Positions 28,146 through 37,803 are shown, counted from the stretch's first letter. The stretch: 64,000 nt of DNA from Bacillus sp. A301a_S52 (GCA_024701455.1 JABXYP010000001.1:3910001-3974000), one strand, 5' to 3'. Translations and numbers: made by a program. The notes: generated by a model not told the origin, from the letters alone.

Positions 28146-29459
28146 TTAATTAGAATAGTCTTTAAATCCTTTAACAATATGTGCTACCAACTCATCTTGC
28201 TGATTTAATAACATGTCTAAATCAGAGTCATTTGACATAAAACCTGGTTCAATTAAAATGCCAGGCATATCTAATTCGGTTATGACTGTAAGGTTGCGAT
28301 CAACGACGCCACGATCTGCTCTATTTAATCCATTAACAAGTTGAGATTGGATAGCTTGAGCTAATTGCCGACTATTATCAGCATGTGTCTGACTACTGTA
28401 AAAGACTTCAGAACCATTAACCGAGGAGGATGTAAAAGCATTGGCGTGAACACTAATAAATAAATCCGCTCCAGATGTGTTGGCCATTTCTGCTCGCTCA
28501 TCAACCTCTATATAAGAATCCTCCGTCCTACTCATGACAACAGTAGCACCCTCATTTTCCAGTGCACTTTGTAGTTTTAAACTTACGTCAAGGGCAATAT
28601 CTTTTTCACTAATGTCATCGACGATTGCGCCTGGATCACTTCCTCCATGCCCAGCATCTACGAAGATCGTTTTACCATCTAGCTGACCATCAGCCGTGTT
28701 TCCACTGCTGCTTAAAGACGTTGTACTCACATAAGAGCCATGGATGTATCCGTTCCCTTTTTCGGTTTCAACCTCATACCAACCACTTGTTTCACTTAGC
28801 AACTCAATCGTCGTCCCTCGAGATAGACTATCAATAATGTCGGCCTCCGTGGATGCTGACGATCTAACATTCAAACTTGTAGCTGTTACTTTTCCGCTTC
28901 CAAGTGGTTCAGCCACATTTGAAGAAGAATCAGGAGTACTCCCTCCTTTATTAGAAGAACCAGCTTGAATCTCAATATAAGTTCCATCAATGTACCCTCT
29001 CGTTGTGCCAATACTCACTTGATACCAGCCATTTGAAAAAGTCCCTAACTCAATTAACTCCCCTCTACTTAAGTTACTAATAATTTGTCCTTCTGTAGAG
29101 GCAGAGTCTCTCACATGTAAATTGTCAACTGAGACTTTCCCAATTTTAGTCTCAGCTGAGGCACTCCCATTAATAACATTTATGTATGCACTGTGAATAT
29201 ACCCCCATCCACTGCTATGTTTCACTTTATACCAGTCTCCTGAAGTTCCATAAATAGTGACCTTATCACCTTGGCGAAACCCTCCTAGTGATGAAGCACT
29301 TGAGGAAGGGTCCTCTCGAATAATCAGCGAAGAAGCCGCCACTTCTCCTTCCATAATTGCCTCAGCTGCCTCTGCATAACCAACGGTATCACTTAGTTGA
29401 CTATAGATACCCACTAAAATGAGTAAAGATAAAATTATCAGACTTATTTTTTTCACCAT
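28146..29459 (-). CDS. N-acetylmuramoyl-L-alanine amidase with three SH3 domains
   Basis: A 437-residue secreted wall hydrolase. A signal peptide (about 1-32, ending near YAEAAEA) is followed by three bacterial SH3 domains (about 35-95, 105-168 and 187-247; each has a conserved W/GYI(H/D) ending) for wall binding, and an Amidase_3 zinc domain (about 262-433). Metal and catalytic motifs are visible: FVDAGHGGSDPGA, SVHANA and LIEPGFMSN. It cleaves the amide bond between N-acetylmuramate and the stem peptide. AAGGAGGG precedes the ATG. Single-gene unit. Confidence 0.92.
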   Translation of the reverse strand: MVKKISLIILSLLILVGIYSQLSDTVGYAEAAEAIMEGEVAASSLIIREDPSSSASSLGGFRQGDKVTIYGTSGDWYKVKHSSGWGYIHSAYINVINGSASAETKIGKVSVDNLHVRDSASTEGQIISNLSRGELIELGTFSNGWYQVSIGTTRGYIDGTYIEIQAGSSNKGGSTPDSSSNVAEPLGSGKVTATSLNVRSSASTEADIIDSLSRGTTIELLSETSGWYEVETEKGNGYIHGSYVSTTSLSSSGNTADGQLDGKTIFVDAGHGGSDPGAIVDDISEKDIALDVSLKLQSALENEGATVVMSRTEDSYIEVDERAEMANTSGADLFISVHANAFTSSSVNGSEVFYSSQTHADNSRQLAQAIQSQLVNGLNRADRGVVDRNLTVITELDMPGILIEPGFMSNDSDLDMLLNQQDELVAHIVKGFKDYSN

Positions 29460-29899
29460 TTACCCTCCTTAATTGCTAGTCTCATATACTTGCTTGTTAT
29501 GACAACATACTTCATCCATTTGTCTCTATTAATCTCATTAGTATATAGATCGTCAATACATTTCACTCTATAGTAGTTTAATTTATGTGTACATAGTCTA
29601 TTGACTCATTTGTCGTATTTTAACGAAAAATAAGAATTTGGTTGTAACTTTTAGTCACTTTTACCGACTATAATAATGTCGCATTTTGGGTCAATAGTCA
29701 TGATATAATAGAGAATGGTGTCTTTTCCACCAACCATTCACTATGAAGAATAGTACTCGCTTCCCGAGGTGCGATTTATGTAAACTTCATATTTTAAAAA
29801 TAGGTCATTAAATGATAGATTTTCAATAAAAGACTAGTATTCAAAGATATCATAACACCTGCTATGCATTCATAAAGATTATTAAGGAGTGACAAGAAA
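29460..29899. other. Divergent promoter region between amidase and LCP gene 3
   Basis: 440 bases carrying the promoters of both divergent genes. One ECF-type promoter candidate pointing right is listed separately. No gene was seen. Confidence 0.5.
29643..29668 (+). promoter_or_regulatory. ECF (sigma-X-like) promoter candidate for LCP gene 3
   Basis: TGTAAC (29643-29648), a 16-base spacer, then CGAC (29665-29668). This fits the TGtAAC / CGaC pattern of B. subtilis sigma-X promoters, and lytR-type genes are known sigma-X targets there. It implies an untranslated leader of about 225 bases. Confidence 0.45.
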
Positions 29900-30904
29900 A
29901 TGTCAGAATTACAACGTTCCAGACGCCCTAGTCAAAAAAGAAGAAGCCCCTTTCGCAGATTGATGAGATATGTTTTACTTACAATGTTATTTTTAGTTAT
30001 AGCAGGCGGCAGTGTGCTTGGGTACATGATTTTTCAAGTTTCTAGTGTGACCAACGATGCCCAAGAAGAGTTAAATCGTGGCGAAAAATCTGCGCTTAGA
30101 GACACTGTTGTTGATCCAGTAGAAGACCCTATATCTATTCTGTTTCTCGGTTTAGATACGAGAGAGGCCGATTTATCAGGTTTAACCGATGCGATGATAT
30201 TAGCTACTTTTAATCCAGATGAAAAAACGATCAAGATGGTTAACATTCCTCGTGACTCTTATGTGAACATTATCGGTCGAGAACCGATGGATAAAATCAA
30301 TCATGCCCATGCTTTTGGTGGTGTTGATATGACGGTGGACACGGTCGAACATTTATTAAATGTTCCTGTCGATTATGTCGTCTCTTTAAATTTTACAGCC
30401 TTCATGGAAATTGTTGATACAATCGGTGGCGTCGAAGTTGATGTACCAATGCCGATTAGTGATACGGATAACGCAACTTACGGCACAATTGAAATTGATG
30501 AAGGTTTACAAACATTAAATGGTGAAGAAGCTCTTGCTTATGCAAGAATGCGCAAAGATGATCCTCGAGGAGATTTAGGTCGAGGGGATCGGCAAAAAGA
30601 TATTATTGAAGCCGTTATAAAACAATCGGCTAACTTCAAAACAATCACTAACTTCAATTCTCTTATGGAGAGTCTTGGTAACAATTTACGCACAAACCTA
30701 GGCTTTAGTAATTTAGTTAGTATGCATTCTTATGCCAGTGAATTAGATAACATCGATCAACTAAGTTTAGATGGCGATAATATGATGTTAGAGGGTATTT
30801 ATTATTTCAGTCTTCATGAAAACTCTGTGCAAGAGGTTTCTCAAACGTTACAACAGCACCTTGAAATATCACAGTTAGATACTCAAGCTACGATCGGCCA
30901 TTAA
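29900..30904 (+). CDS. LytR-CpsA-Psr family glycopolymer ligase, copy 3
   Basis: A 334-residue LCP protein with a basic cytoplasmic start (RRPSQKRRSPFRRL), one membrane span (about 23-45) and an extracellular LCP domain (about 77-240). Motifs are ILFLGLDTREADL, NIPRDS, KINHAHAFGGVDM and AYARMRKDDPRGDLGRGDRQ. In LSGLTDAM the usual Arg of GRTD is replaced by Leu, a notable change because that Arg contacts the lipid pyrophosphate in characterised LCP proteins. AAGGAGTG precedes the ATG. Closest relative in the window is copy 2. It may have altered activity. Confidence 0.88.
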   Translation: MSELQRSRRPSQKRRSPFRRLMRYVLLTMLFLVIAGGSVLGYMIFQVSSVTNDAQEELNRGEKSALRDTVVDPVEDPISILFLGLDTREADLSGLTDAMILATFNPDEKTIKMVNIPRDSYVNIIGREPMDKINHAHAFGGVDMTVDTVEHLLNVPVDYVVSLNFTAFMEIVDTIGGVEVDVPMPISDTDNATYGTIEIDEGLQTLNGEEALAYARMRKDDPRGDLGRGDRQKDIIEAVIKQSANFKTITNFNSLMESLGNNLRTNLGFSNLVSMHSYASELDNIDQLSLDGDNMMLEGIYYFSLHENSVQEVSQTLQQHLEISQLDTQATIGH

Positions 30905-30911
30905 ATAGTAC

Positions 30912-30953
30912 AAGCCTGACAAGGAAAAGAAGTTTTCCTCTGTCAGGCTTTTT
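30912..30953. terminator. Terminator after LCP gene 3
   Basis: AAGCCTGACA (30912-30921) pairs with TGTCAGGCTT (30941-30950), with GGAAAA/TTTTCC inside and TTTTT following rightward. It probably also serves the convergent arabinanase gene. Confidence 0.9.
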
Positions 30954-30989
30954 GACTACCATTTATATCTTAATATTGCGTTTAATTCG

Positions 30990-32054
30990 TCATCTATCAA
31001 CAGTTGGCCAATGTCCTTCCCAGTTAAGGGTTCTAATTTGCATACGAATAACGCCATCTGCATCACCATCGTAGTAATGATGAATCAAGTAGTCCTGCCC
31101 GTATACTTGTAAAATATCTTGGCCTCCTGGACCAATTTGATTCCCTTCTGACTCTAAAATGACTGTACCTCCCCCGTTAGTAAGAGGCTGCCCTTGTTGA
31201 TCTACGTATGGTCCTGTTACCGACTCTGAACGCCCTACAGCTATTTTGTACGTACTATCCGTCCCTGCACAACATTGGTCCCATGAGGTAAATAAATAGT
31301 AATAGCCCTCTTTTTCTATTATTGTAGGTGCTTCAACAGGGTTGTGTTGAACAAACGGTCTGTTTTGTAACGTTACAACCTCACCTGCCACGGCAGTGGG
31401 ATTATCCATTTCTTGAAGCTTTATTCCACTAAAATGCGAGCCATATACGATCCAAAGAGAGCCTTCAGCTTCAAATACGTGAGGGTCAATAGCGTTGTAA
31501 TTAGTTACCCCTGGTTCTGATGTGACAATAGGGCCCTCGTCCACCCAACTATTAAGATCGTGAGGGGTTTGAGAACTTAATACACCTATTGCCGATCGAT
31601 TTGAACCAAATGAAGAAACGGCATAATACAAATAATAGGTATTATCAAATTTAATGACTTGAGGTGCCCAGAGATGTTCAGGGTTATAGCCAGTTACCCA
31701 TTCAGGAACGGGAATTTCCCCTATTGCTTCCCACGGCCCTTCAAGTGTTCCTTCTGATTTTCTTACATAAATCCCTCCTGGGTCATCAACACTCCTAAGA
31801 ATCCCAGTAGAAAACACATAATATGCCTCATCCGTTCGAAGTAAAGCTGGATCGTGTACAGGATCATCAACTTCACCAGGGATATAGTCGCCAATATCAC
31901 CGATCATATCAAGCTTACCAGTTGGGGGATTCACTTGTTTATTCTGCTGTTCGCTCGCATTTCTATCAGCGAATGATGCCCCATTAAATAGAAGGACACC
32001 TGTTACGACAATTGCGATACACGCAAGCCACATATAACCGTTCGTAATCTTCAT
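30990..32054 (-). CDS. abnA: Secreted endo-1,5-alpha-L-arabinanase, GH43
   Basis: A 354-residue exported enzyme cutting alpha-1,5-linked arabinan backbones of pectin. The signal peptide is at about 1-29 (ends SFADRNA). The GH43 propeller shows the catalytic Asp68 in PVHDPALLRT, the pKa-modulating Asp190 in NAIDPHVFE and the acid Glu241 in PVEAPTIIEK. The ATG at 32054 is preferred because AAGGGAG lies six bases upstream; an ATG six codons earlier is less well placed. It is monocistronic with its own AraR-like box and a near-cre site. Its products would feed the two importers in this window. Confidence 0.9.
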   Translation of the reverse strand: MKITNGYMWLACIAIVVTGVLLFNGASFADRNASEQQNKQVNPPTGKLDMIGDIGDYIPGEVDDPVHDPALLRTDEAYYVFSTGILRSVDDPGGIYVRKSEGTLEGPWEAIGEIPVPEWVTGYNPEHLWAPQVIKFDNTYYLYYAVSSFGSNRSAIGVLSSQTPHDLNSWVDEGPIVTSEPGVTNYNAIDPHVFEAEGSLWIVYGSHFSGIKLQEMDNPTAVAGEVVTLQNRPFVQHNPVEAPTIIEKEGYYYLFTSWDQCCAGTDSTYKIAVGRSESVTGPYVDQQGQPLTNGGGTVILESEGNQIGPGGQDILQVYGQDYLIHHYYDGDADGVIRMQIRTLNWEGHWPTVDR

Positions 32055-32076
32055 AACTCTCTCTCCCTTCATTTTT

Positions 32077-32090
32077 TGTAAAGGCTTTCA
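32077..32090. promoter_or_regulatory. Near-consensus cre site of the arabinanase gene
   Basis: TGTAAAGGCTTTCA matches the CcpA cre consensus except for one central base (G for C). It lies between the presumed promoter and the ribosome site, a good position for a roadblock. Confidence 0.5.
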
Positions 32091-32106
32091 TAATATATTA
32101 TACATA

Positions 32107-32123
32107 ATTATACGTACGATTTT
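32107..32123 (-). promoter_or_regulatory. AraR-like operator overlapping the arabinanase promoter
   Basis: ATTATACGTACGATTTT carries the same TACGTACG core as the box before araR. On the minus strand it contains a TATAAT hexamer (32112-32107), so binding here would cover the -10 region. Confidence 0.6.
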
Positions 32124-32420
32124 ACTTTTTTTATTCAAAAACTTTAATTAGTCCTAATGAATTATAGCGCGATACCGATTTTTTTCTTCTTCACTATTTA
32201 CGGATTAATTAGCCTTCCACAGTTAGAAAGTTTCTTACACTTTCATTCTTTGTGATGGAGCTGCGAGGTGACAGTTGAAATATTAATGTGAAGAGCTTTG
32301 ATGATGTGTTTTTAAGATCGTTTTTCTATTTGCACCGTCTTCTAGAAAAAAATGTAAAAGTGAAACGTCGAAGTATCCAATTTAAACGTGTCTCGTTTAT
32401 TTCAATCAATGGGATACATA
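32124..32420. other. Intergenic stretch with no recognised element
   Basis: About 300 AT-rich bases between the arabinanase promoter and repeat copy 7. Nothing supported was seen. Confidence 0.4.
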
Positions 32421-32583
32421 TAAAACGAAGCTTCAATCAGTGGACGTTTTCACACCGTTCCCATTGATTGATAATTGAGTGAATCAGGACATTATCGTCC
32501 GTTATCTCCCGCCTATATAGATAGAGTTACTTTTCCTCTCTTTTTTGAGCCGGGAGGTTTACGGACGCTTATCTGTGATTTAA
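32421..32583 (+). repeat. Dispersed intergenic repeat, copy 7 (full length)
   Basis: The best full-length copy, about 163 bases. Left end TAAAACGAAGCTTCAATCAG; arm CCATTGATTGATAATTGAGT; AATCAGGACATTATCGTCCG followed by TTATCTCCCGCC; then CCTCTCTTTTTTGAGCCGGG and AGGTTTACGGACGCTTATCT before GTGATTTA. It touches the araR terminator. Confidence 0.8.
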
Positions 32584-32584
32584 A

Positions 32585-32619
32585 AAAACGAACGCATAGA
32601 TGGAGAGAGCGTTCGTTTT
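32585..32619. terminator. Terminator of araR
   Basis: AAAACGAACGC (32585-32595) pairs with GCGTTCGTTTT (32609-32619), with A- and T-runs on both sides. It lies 21 bases after the araR stop codon and is symmetrical, so it could work in both directions. Confidence 0.85.
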
Positions 32620-32640
32620 TATACCTAGTCGTAGACTTAA

Positions 32641-33762
32641 TTAATTTATTTCTTTTACACCTAGCCCTTGTGTTGAATTTCTAATCATTATTTTCGGTTC
32701 ATAAACAACAGGGGTCATTTCAAAATGACGAGAAGGCGCCAGCTTTTGCTCAATAAAGTTGTATATTCTTCGTCCTGCTTCTTTTCCCATTTCTTCTTTT
32801 GGATGTTTCACTGTTGTCAGTTTAACTTCTGAAGCCACCGATAGAAATGAATCATCGTAGCCAACTACAGAGATATCTTCAGGGACAGACAACTTCATGT
32901 CTCTTATTACGTCCAAAAGCATTAATGCAAGCTGGTCATTGTAACATACAATAGCAGTAGGTAATTCTGACGTGTTTGTCAAATGCTGTCTCAGCTCTTC
33001 TACCGGCACAGTTTCTTTTGTTTCTGTTGTATAAGTGATAATATTTTTAGGACTTAAAGGAATGCCACTTTCACGATGAGCTTTAATAAAACCTTTCATA
33101 CGCTTCGTCCCTTGAATATCATCATTTTTAAAGAAGCCTAGAACGTATTGGTGACCAAGATCCAATACATGACGTGTCTGTATTCTTCCACCTTCAACGT
33201 CATTCATAATCAGATGAGTAGGCTCTAATTCTTCATAATAGGCATTTATCATGACATATGGGATACCTGTTCGTTCTAAATTCAGATAATAGTTAATATT
33301 CGGATTGGGAAGCGCACTTTTCGTTGGCTCCACAATGAGACCGTCAAATCCTTGTTGTAAAACCGCTTCAAGACATCGACGCTCTTGCTCAATATTATTG
33401 TTCGTACTAAACAATGTCACTTGATACCCATTTTTACTTAAATATCCTTCGATGCCACGAATTATTGACGGAAAAATGTAATCCGAAAAATAGGTTGTAA
33501 TAACCGCTATATTTTTCGTTTGTTGGCCCGCAGTGCCACTTTTTAAAGCTGAACGATCAGCGCAAAATGTTCCTGCACCTTGCTTTTTATAAATCCAGCC
33601 GTCATTGACTAGTTCATCAATCGCTTTTCTCACCGTGTGGCGACTCACTTCATATTCCTTCATCAATTCTGTTTCCGATCCTACCTTTTGATGAGGTTGA
33701 ATAAATCCTTGAAGTATCTGTGATTTAATTTTATTTTTTACAAAGTTATATTTTGTCTCCAT
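32641..33762 (-). CDS. araR: Arabinose-responsive repressor AraR
   Basis: A 373-residue chimeric regulator. The N-terminal GntR-type winged helix (about 1-70; VGSETELMKEYEVSRHTVRK, AIDELVNDGWIYKKQGAGTF) is fused to a LacI/GalR-type sugar-binding domain (about 80-365; NIAVITTYFSDYIFPSIIRG, SVVGYDDSFLSVASEVKLTT). This combination and length are characteristic of B. subtilis AraR, which represses arabinan and arabinose genes until L-arabinose binds. Two adjacent ATGs follow GAGGTGG; the second (33762) has the better spacing. An AraR-like box near its own promoter suggests autoregulation. Confidence 0.9.
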   Translation of the reverse strand: METKYNFVKNKIKSQILQGFIQPHQKVGSETELMKEYEVSRHTVRKAIDELVNDGWIYKKQGAGTFCADRSALKSGTAGQQTKNIAVITTYFSDYIFPSIIRGIEGYLSKNGYQVTLFSTNNNIEQERRCLEAVLQQGFDGLIVEPTKSALPNPNINYYLNLERTGIPYVMINAYYEELEPTHLIMNDVEGGRIQTRHVLDLGHQYVLGFFKNDDIQGTKRMKGFIKAHRESGIPLSPKNIITYTTETKETVPVEELRQHLTNTSELPTAIVCYNDQLALMLLDVIRDMKLSVPEDISVVGYDDSFLSVASEVKLTTVKHPKEEMGKEAGRRIYNFIEQKLAPSRHFEMTPVVYEPKIMIRNSTQGLGVKEIN

Positions 33763-33781
33763 CATCCACCTCGCTCGTCTG

Positions 33782-33806
33782 ACATATACGTACGACTATT
33801 GTATCA
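33782..33806 (-). promoter_or_regulatory. araR promoter and AraR-like operator
   Basis: On the minus strand TGATACAAT (33806-33798) is an extended -10 element. Immediately downstream lies the box with core ATACGTACGA (33786-33795), overlapping the expected transcription start. This fits autorepression. Confidence 0.55.
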
Positions 33807-33926
33807 CGTTCTTAAGGTAATCACACTTGAATCCTTAAATTCCTTTAGCAATGAACAACAGTCCCATATATGTCAGGCAACTTTAAGGTGAAAAATCACA
33901 ATCTTAGGAACACTAACACGTTATGC

Positions 33927-34562
33927 TTATTCTTTAATCACACGGGAGACAGTCTGCTCCTCATAGCTTTTTTCTAACTTGTGTAAAGTTCGTATAAAAA
34001 ACCACATGATAAGATAGGAAACAACACTTCCAGAAAAAAACAAAATAATTGTAGGAAATGCTAATGAGAAATGAATAGCACCCCAAACGATCATGACAAA
34101 AAGACACGCGATGTGTAACCGGCCAAATACGAACATAGCAGTCTTTTTAAATAGCTCAATCAATCCCCCAGTAAAGTGAACTGAAACAGGGAAGGCTGAG
34201 ACTCCCATTAACATGAAGAAAATAACGATGATAATAAATGACACTGTAACGGGAAGTGGAACATCCGCCCCAGCCTGTCTAATTAAACGATAATTTAAAT
34301 AAAGCACAGCCCCAATACCACCAGCCAACCAACCAACAAGATTCGCTTTTACAAAAACACTCTTGAAATAAGATACAAAAGACTTAAAAAGCGGCAACTC
34401 CTCGTTCCCTTGAATCCACTTTCTAGATATGGAAAATAATGATACAGTCGCCGGGAATAATCCGAATACTCCCAAACCTAACACGGTAAATCCAATCCAT
34501 AATGCATTTAGCATGGCAAACCGTGTTACTAATCGAAAAAAGCGATTCATATTCTCTATCAC
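33927..34562 (-). CDS. YesL-like membrane protein (DUF624)
   Basis: A 211-residue integral membrane protein with five to six predicted spans and the conserved N-terminal pattern FFRLVTRFAMLNALWIGFTV followed by LGVFGLFPATVSLF of the YesL/DUF624 family. Such genes commonly accompany plant-sugar ABC importers; the function is unknown. The start is uncertain: GTG at 34562 is best placed after GGAAGGG; GTG 34574 and ATG 34550 are alternatives. It lies directly behind the second importer's permeases. Confidence 0.8.
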   Translation of the reverse strand: MIENMNRFFRLVTRFAMLNALWIGFTVLGLGVFGLFPATVSLFSISRKWIQGNEELPLFKSFVSYFKSVFVKANLVGWLAGGIGAVLYLNYRLIRQAGADVPLPVTVSFIIIVIFFMLMGVSAFPVSVHFTGGLIELFKKTAMFVFGRLHIACLFVMIVWGAIHFSLAFPTIILFFSGSVVSYLIMWFFIRTLHKLEKSYEEQTVSRVIKE

Positions 34563-34607
34563 TAGGCGTATCACCCTTCCATCATTTCATGGAAATTGAG
34601 TTCCTTT

Positions 34608-35453
34608 TTATCCTTTCACACCACCTGACGTTAATCCAGCGATAAAGAACCTTTGGAAAAAGAGGAACAAGATAATAATTGGAATAATACTTAATACTGA
34701 TCCTGCAAATAGAATTTGATAGTTATTCCCATAAGGCGTTAACAATGTGGCCAATCCAATAGGTAACGTAAACATATCATTTGACCTTAAAACAAGTAAC
34801 GGCCATAAGAAATTATTCCAGCTTGTTAAGCCTTGTAAAATAGCCATTGCCGCAAAAGAAGGTAACATAAGGGGGGCCATAATTCTAAAGAAAATGCCAT
34901 ATTCCGTGCAACCATCTATCCTAGCAGCTTCCATTAATTCTTTTGGAAGTCCAACGGAATATTGTCTAAAAAAGAACACCGCTATAGGCGCTACAATTAA
35001 AGGCAGCATAACTACAAAATAAGAATCTACTAAACTGAAAGCTGTCATCATTCGAAAAAGAGGTAACATTAGAATTTCAAAAGGAATCATTAAAATTAGC
35101 AAAACAAGAATAAACACAAAACGTTTACCTTTAAATTCATATACGGCAAGAGCATACCCTACCAGCGATGAGAAAAACAAAGATAAAACAATAAGAACTG
35201 CGGAAATGATGATGCTATTCAAATACCATTGCCAGTAGCTACTTCCTTCCGCTCCAAAAATGGCCTGGAAATTTTGAAAATCAAAGGATGAAAAGAATAA
35301 TTCTCCTGATAACCCATATCTCATTAAATCGGATGCAGGGCTTAACGACGCCACAACCAGTGAAATAACTGGAAATAACGCCACAAATGCCACTAATATA
35401 AATAAGCTTACAAGCAGACATGTTATCATTTTTTCTTTCAGCGTTTTTTCCAT
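34608..35453 (-). CDS. Sugar ABC transporter permease, MalG type (importer 2)
   Basis: A 281-residue six-span permease with EAA loop LMEAARIDGCTEYGIFFRIM. Its ATG overlaps the stop of the upstream permease as TAATG, so the two are translationally coupled. No ATPase gene is nearby; a shared MsmX-type ATPase is expected. Confidence 0.88.
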   Translation of the reverse strand: MEKTLKEKMITCLLVSLFILVAFVALFPVISLVVASLSPASDLMRYGLSGELFFSSFDFQNFQAIFGAEGSSYWQWYLNSIIISAVLIVLSLFFSSLVGYALAVYEFKGKRFVFILVLLILMIPFEILMLPLFRMMTAFSLVDSYFVVMLPLIVAPIAVFFFRQYSVGLPKELMEAARIDGCTEYGIFFRIMAPLMLPSFAAMAILQGLTSWNNFLWPLLVLRSNDMFTLPIGLATLLTPYGNNYQILFAGSVLSIIPIIILFLFFQRFFIAGLTSGGVKG

Positions 35454-36400
35454 TATGAATCACCCTTTTTAAATGCGCCTGTTAAATATAATTGTATAAC
35501 ACTAACGACAAAGATGACTAAGAGCAGAACGATTCCCACTGCTGCTCCAAAACCCATATCATTACGTTGGATCCCTTCTTGATAAATATAGCCCACAACC
35601 GTTAAACCTATATTCCCAGGGGAACTTGTCTCCCAAAAAACAAAGCTTTCTTCAAACATTCTAAACCCGTTAATGGTTGTAATGGTAGTTAAGAAGATGA
35701 CAATTGGTTTGATTGCAGGGAAGGTGACGTGTTTGAATTTCTGCCATACGTTCGCCCCGTCAATATCTGCCGCTTCGTAAAGGTCATGATTTACATTTTG
35801 CAATCCCGCAAGGAAATAAAGAATATTTACTCCCATCCAGCGCCATGAGGCTAAAACCACCATCAGGAACATACCTGAGGCTGCTCCATATCGCCATTCA
35901 ATTGGAGAGAATCCAAAGAAACTGAGGAATTGGTTTGCAATCGCCATATCAGAATCCCCAAATATCATTCTAAAAATCGTTCCGGCTACTATGACCGATG
36001 TGAGAGCAGGAATAAAAATAGCCGCCCGAAAAAAGTTCGTCATTTTCATGAGACGGTTATTTAAAAAAAGTGCAAAAATGAGTGGTAATACGGTTAAGAG
36101 AATGACTGTTAAAATAACATACACCGTTGTATTTTGTAGTGCGGTATAGAATGTTGGATTTAAGACCCTCTCATAGTTCCTTAATCCGATATATTCTACT
36201 TGTCCAGGAAGCACTCTTTGAAAACTCATGTTTATGGCGCTAATAAATGGATAGAGGAATAAAAATAAAAATGAAAGAATAAAAGGTGATACAAAAATAT
36301 AAGGCGCCGCTTTTTTAGAGTACAGAAAGCTCGATCGCTTCCTCGGCCTGTTCGGTGTACCTAAGGGCTTTCCTTTTTCAGTAGAAATTGTCGTTCCCAT
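35453..36400 (-). CDS. Sugar ABC transporter permease, MalF type (importer 2)
   Basis: A 315-residue permease with a longer basic N-terminus (PRKRSSFLYSKK) before the six spans, and EAA loop DLYEAADIDGANVWQKFKHV. AAGGAGG lies eight bases before the ATG. It is the first permease of importer 2, between the binding lipoprotein and the MalG-type partner. Confidence 0.88.
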   Translation of the reverse strand: MGTTISTEKGKPLGTPNRPRKRSSFLYSKKAAPYIFVSPFILSFLFLFLYPFISAINMSFQRVLPGQVEYIGLRNYERVLNPTFYTALQNTTVYVILTVILLTVLPLIFALFLNNRLMKMTNFFRAAIFIPALTSVIVAGTIFRMIFGDSDMAIANQFLSFFGFSPIEWRYGAASGMFLMVVLASWRWMGVNILYFLAGLQNVNHDLYEAADIDGANVWQKFKHVTFPAIKPIVIFLTTITTINGFRMFEESFVFWETSSPGNIGLTVVGYIYQEGIQRNDMGFGAAVGIVLLLVIFVVSVIQLYLTGAFKKGDS

Positions 36401-36468
36401 GCCATGGCCTCCTTTTTAATTGATTGCCCAGGAAACTTACAAAGTCTCCTGGGCAGATCCACTATTTT

Positions 36469-37803
36469 TTACTCTATCATTCGACTCCTGATAGCTTCTG
36501 CTGCATCTTCTAATGCTTCTTGTGAAGTTCTACTTTGATCACGTAAAACAGAGTGCATCACATTGGAGTTAATTTCCTGTTGGGCATTTGTTGTCTGTTC
36601 AGTAATATTCAAGTTATTAATTTCGTCTCGGATATCATGAAGGATCTCAAAAATGTCATCATGGAAATATTGATAGAAACGATTGTCTTCTGCCATGGCA
36701 GGGGAATCCCACACATCGTGTCTTGGAGGGTCAAACCCAAGTATTTCCCAAAGTTTCACATTACCTTCTTCAGACAATTTAGCAAAAGCTAGAAAATCTT
36801 TAGCTAATTCAGAGTTCTCAGTTTGATTTGTTACGACTGTCCCTGTACCACCCATACCAGCAGAACGATTACCGCCTTCTTCCCACATAGGTAAAGGACG
36901 AATCTGCATTTTTCCATCTAAATCTTCCATATAGTCAAGAAATCGTCCCATATACCACATCGGCATCATCAACGTAGCAGCTCCACCATCATTCATAAAA
37001 CCATAATATTCTTCCGCATGATGGTATCCTCCAGGAGCTATTTCTGCAATTTCATGCTCATAAACAAGGTCATAGATAAATTGCAGTGTGTCAACATTTG
37101 TTTCATTATCAAGAATAACGTCACCATTTTCGTCAAAATAATCAGAGCCTCTTTGACTGATTAAGCACCAAAAAGTAAAGTGATCGTCTGATTCTACTGT
37201 CGTCATAACAGCATCTGTATTAGCTACGACTTGTTCGCCTGCTTCCACATAATCATCCCAAGTTTCTATAGAATCAATATCTACACCCGCTTCATTCATA
37301 ATTTCTTCATTATAAAACATCACCGTTGCCCCGACATGATAGTCAATTCCATAATAATTACCGTCTTTCGCATAAATATCAAATCTAGAAGTAATTAAAT
37401 CATCTAATTCAGGCTCAACAACATCATTCAAAGCTTCGAGCTGGACCTCACCTTGTAAATAATTCGCAAATTGACTAATCTCTATATCTGCTATATCTGG
37501 GGCGCCACTGCCAGATTGAAGCGCTAGTAATAGATTATTATGCATTTGATCATACGGATATGTTTCCGCGATTAACTGAATAGGACGATCTGGATTTTCT
37601 TCATTCCACCTAATGACAGCGTCTTCAAAAAATTGCGTATGAAGTTCTTGGAAATTCCAAAATGTAAGCTCTGTAGCCCCTTCAATGTCGTCCCCAACAA
37701 CTGTTTGTTCTTCTAAATCTCCACTGGCGTCATTTGCATTGTTTTCCCCACATGCTGACAGTAGAAAAACACTTGATAGTGCCGCTAAAACCATTTTTCT
37801 CAT
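36469..37803 (-). CDS. Sugar-binding lipoprotein of ABC importer 2
   Basis: A 444-residue extracellular solute-binding protein with lipobox LSAC at residues 15-18 and TELTFWNFQELHTQFFEDAV in the first lobe. The mature start is acidic. AAAGGAGGG precedes the ATG. It is followed by two permeases and a YesL-like protein, and then by araR in the same direction. AraR-like boxes and a cre-like site lie 190-330 bases upstream, suggesting an arabinose-containing ligand; sugar identity is inferred only. Confidence 0.85.
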   Translation of the reverse strand: MRKMVLAALSSVFLLSACGENNANDASGDLEEQTVVGDDIEGATELTFWNFQELHTQFFEDAVIRWNEENPDRPIQLIAETYPYDQMHNNLLLALQSGSGAPDIADIEISQFANYLQGEVQLEALNDVVEPELDDLITSRFDIYAKDGNYYGIDYHVGATVMFYNEEIMNEAGVDIDSIETWDDYVEAGEQVVANTDAVMTTVESDDHFTFWCLISQRGSDYFDENGDVILDNETNVDTLQFIYDLVYEHEIAEIAPGGYHHAEEYYGFMNDGGAATLMMPMWYMGRFLDYMEDLDGKMQIRPLPMWEEGGNRSAGMGGTGTVVTNQTENSELAKDFLAFAKLSEEGNVKLWEILGFDPPRHDVWDSPAMAEDNRFYQYFHDDIFEILHDIRDEINNLNITEQTTNAQQEINSNVMHSVLRDQSRTSQEALEDAAEAIRSRMIE

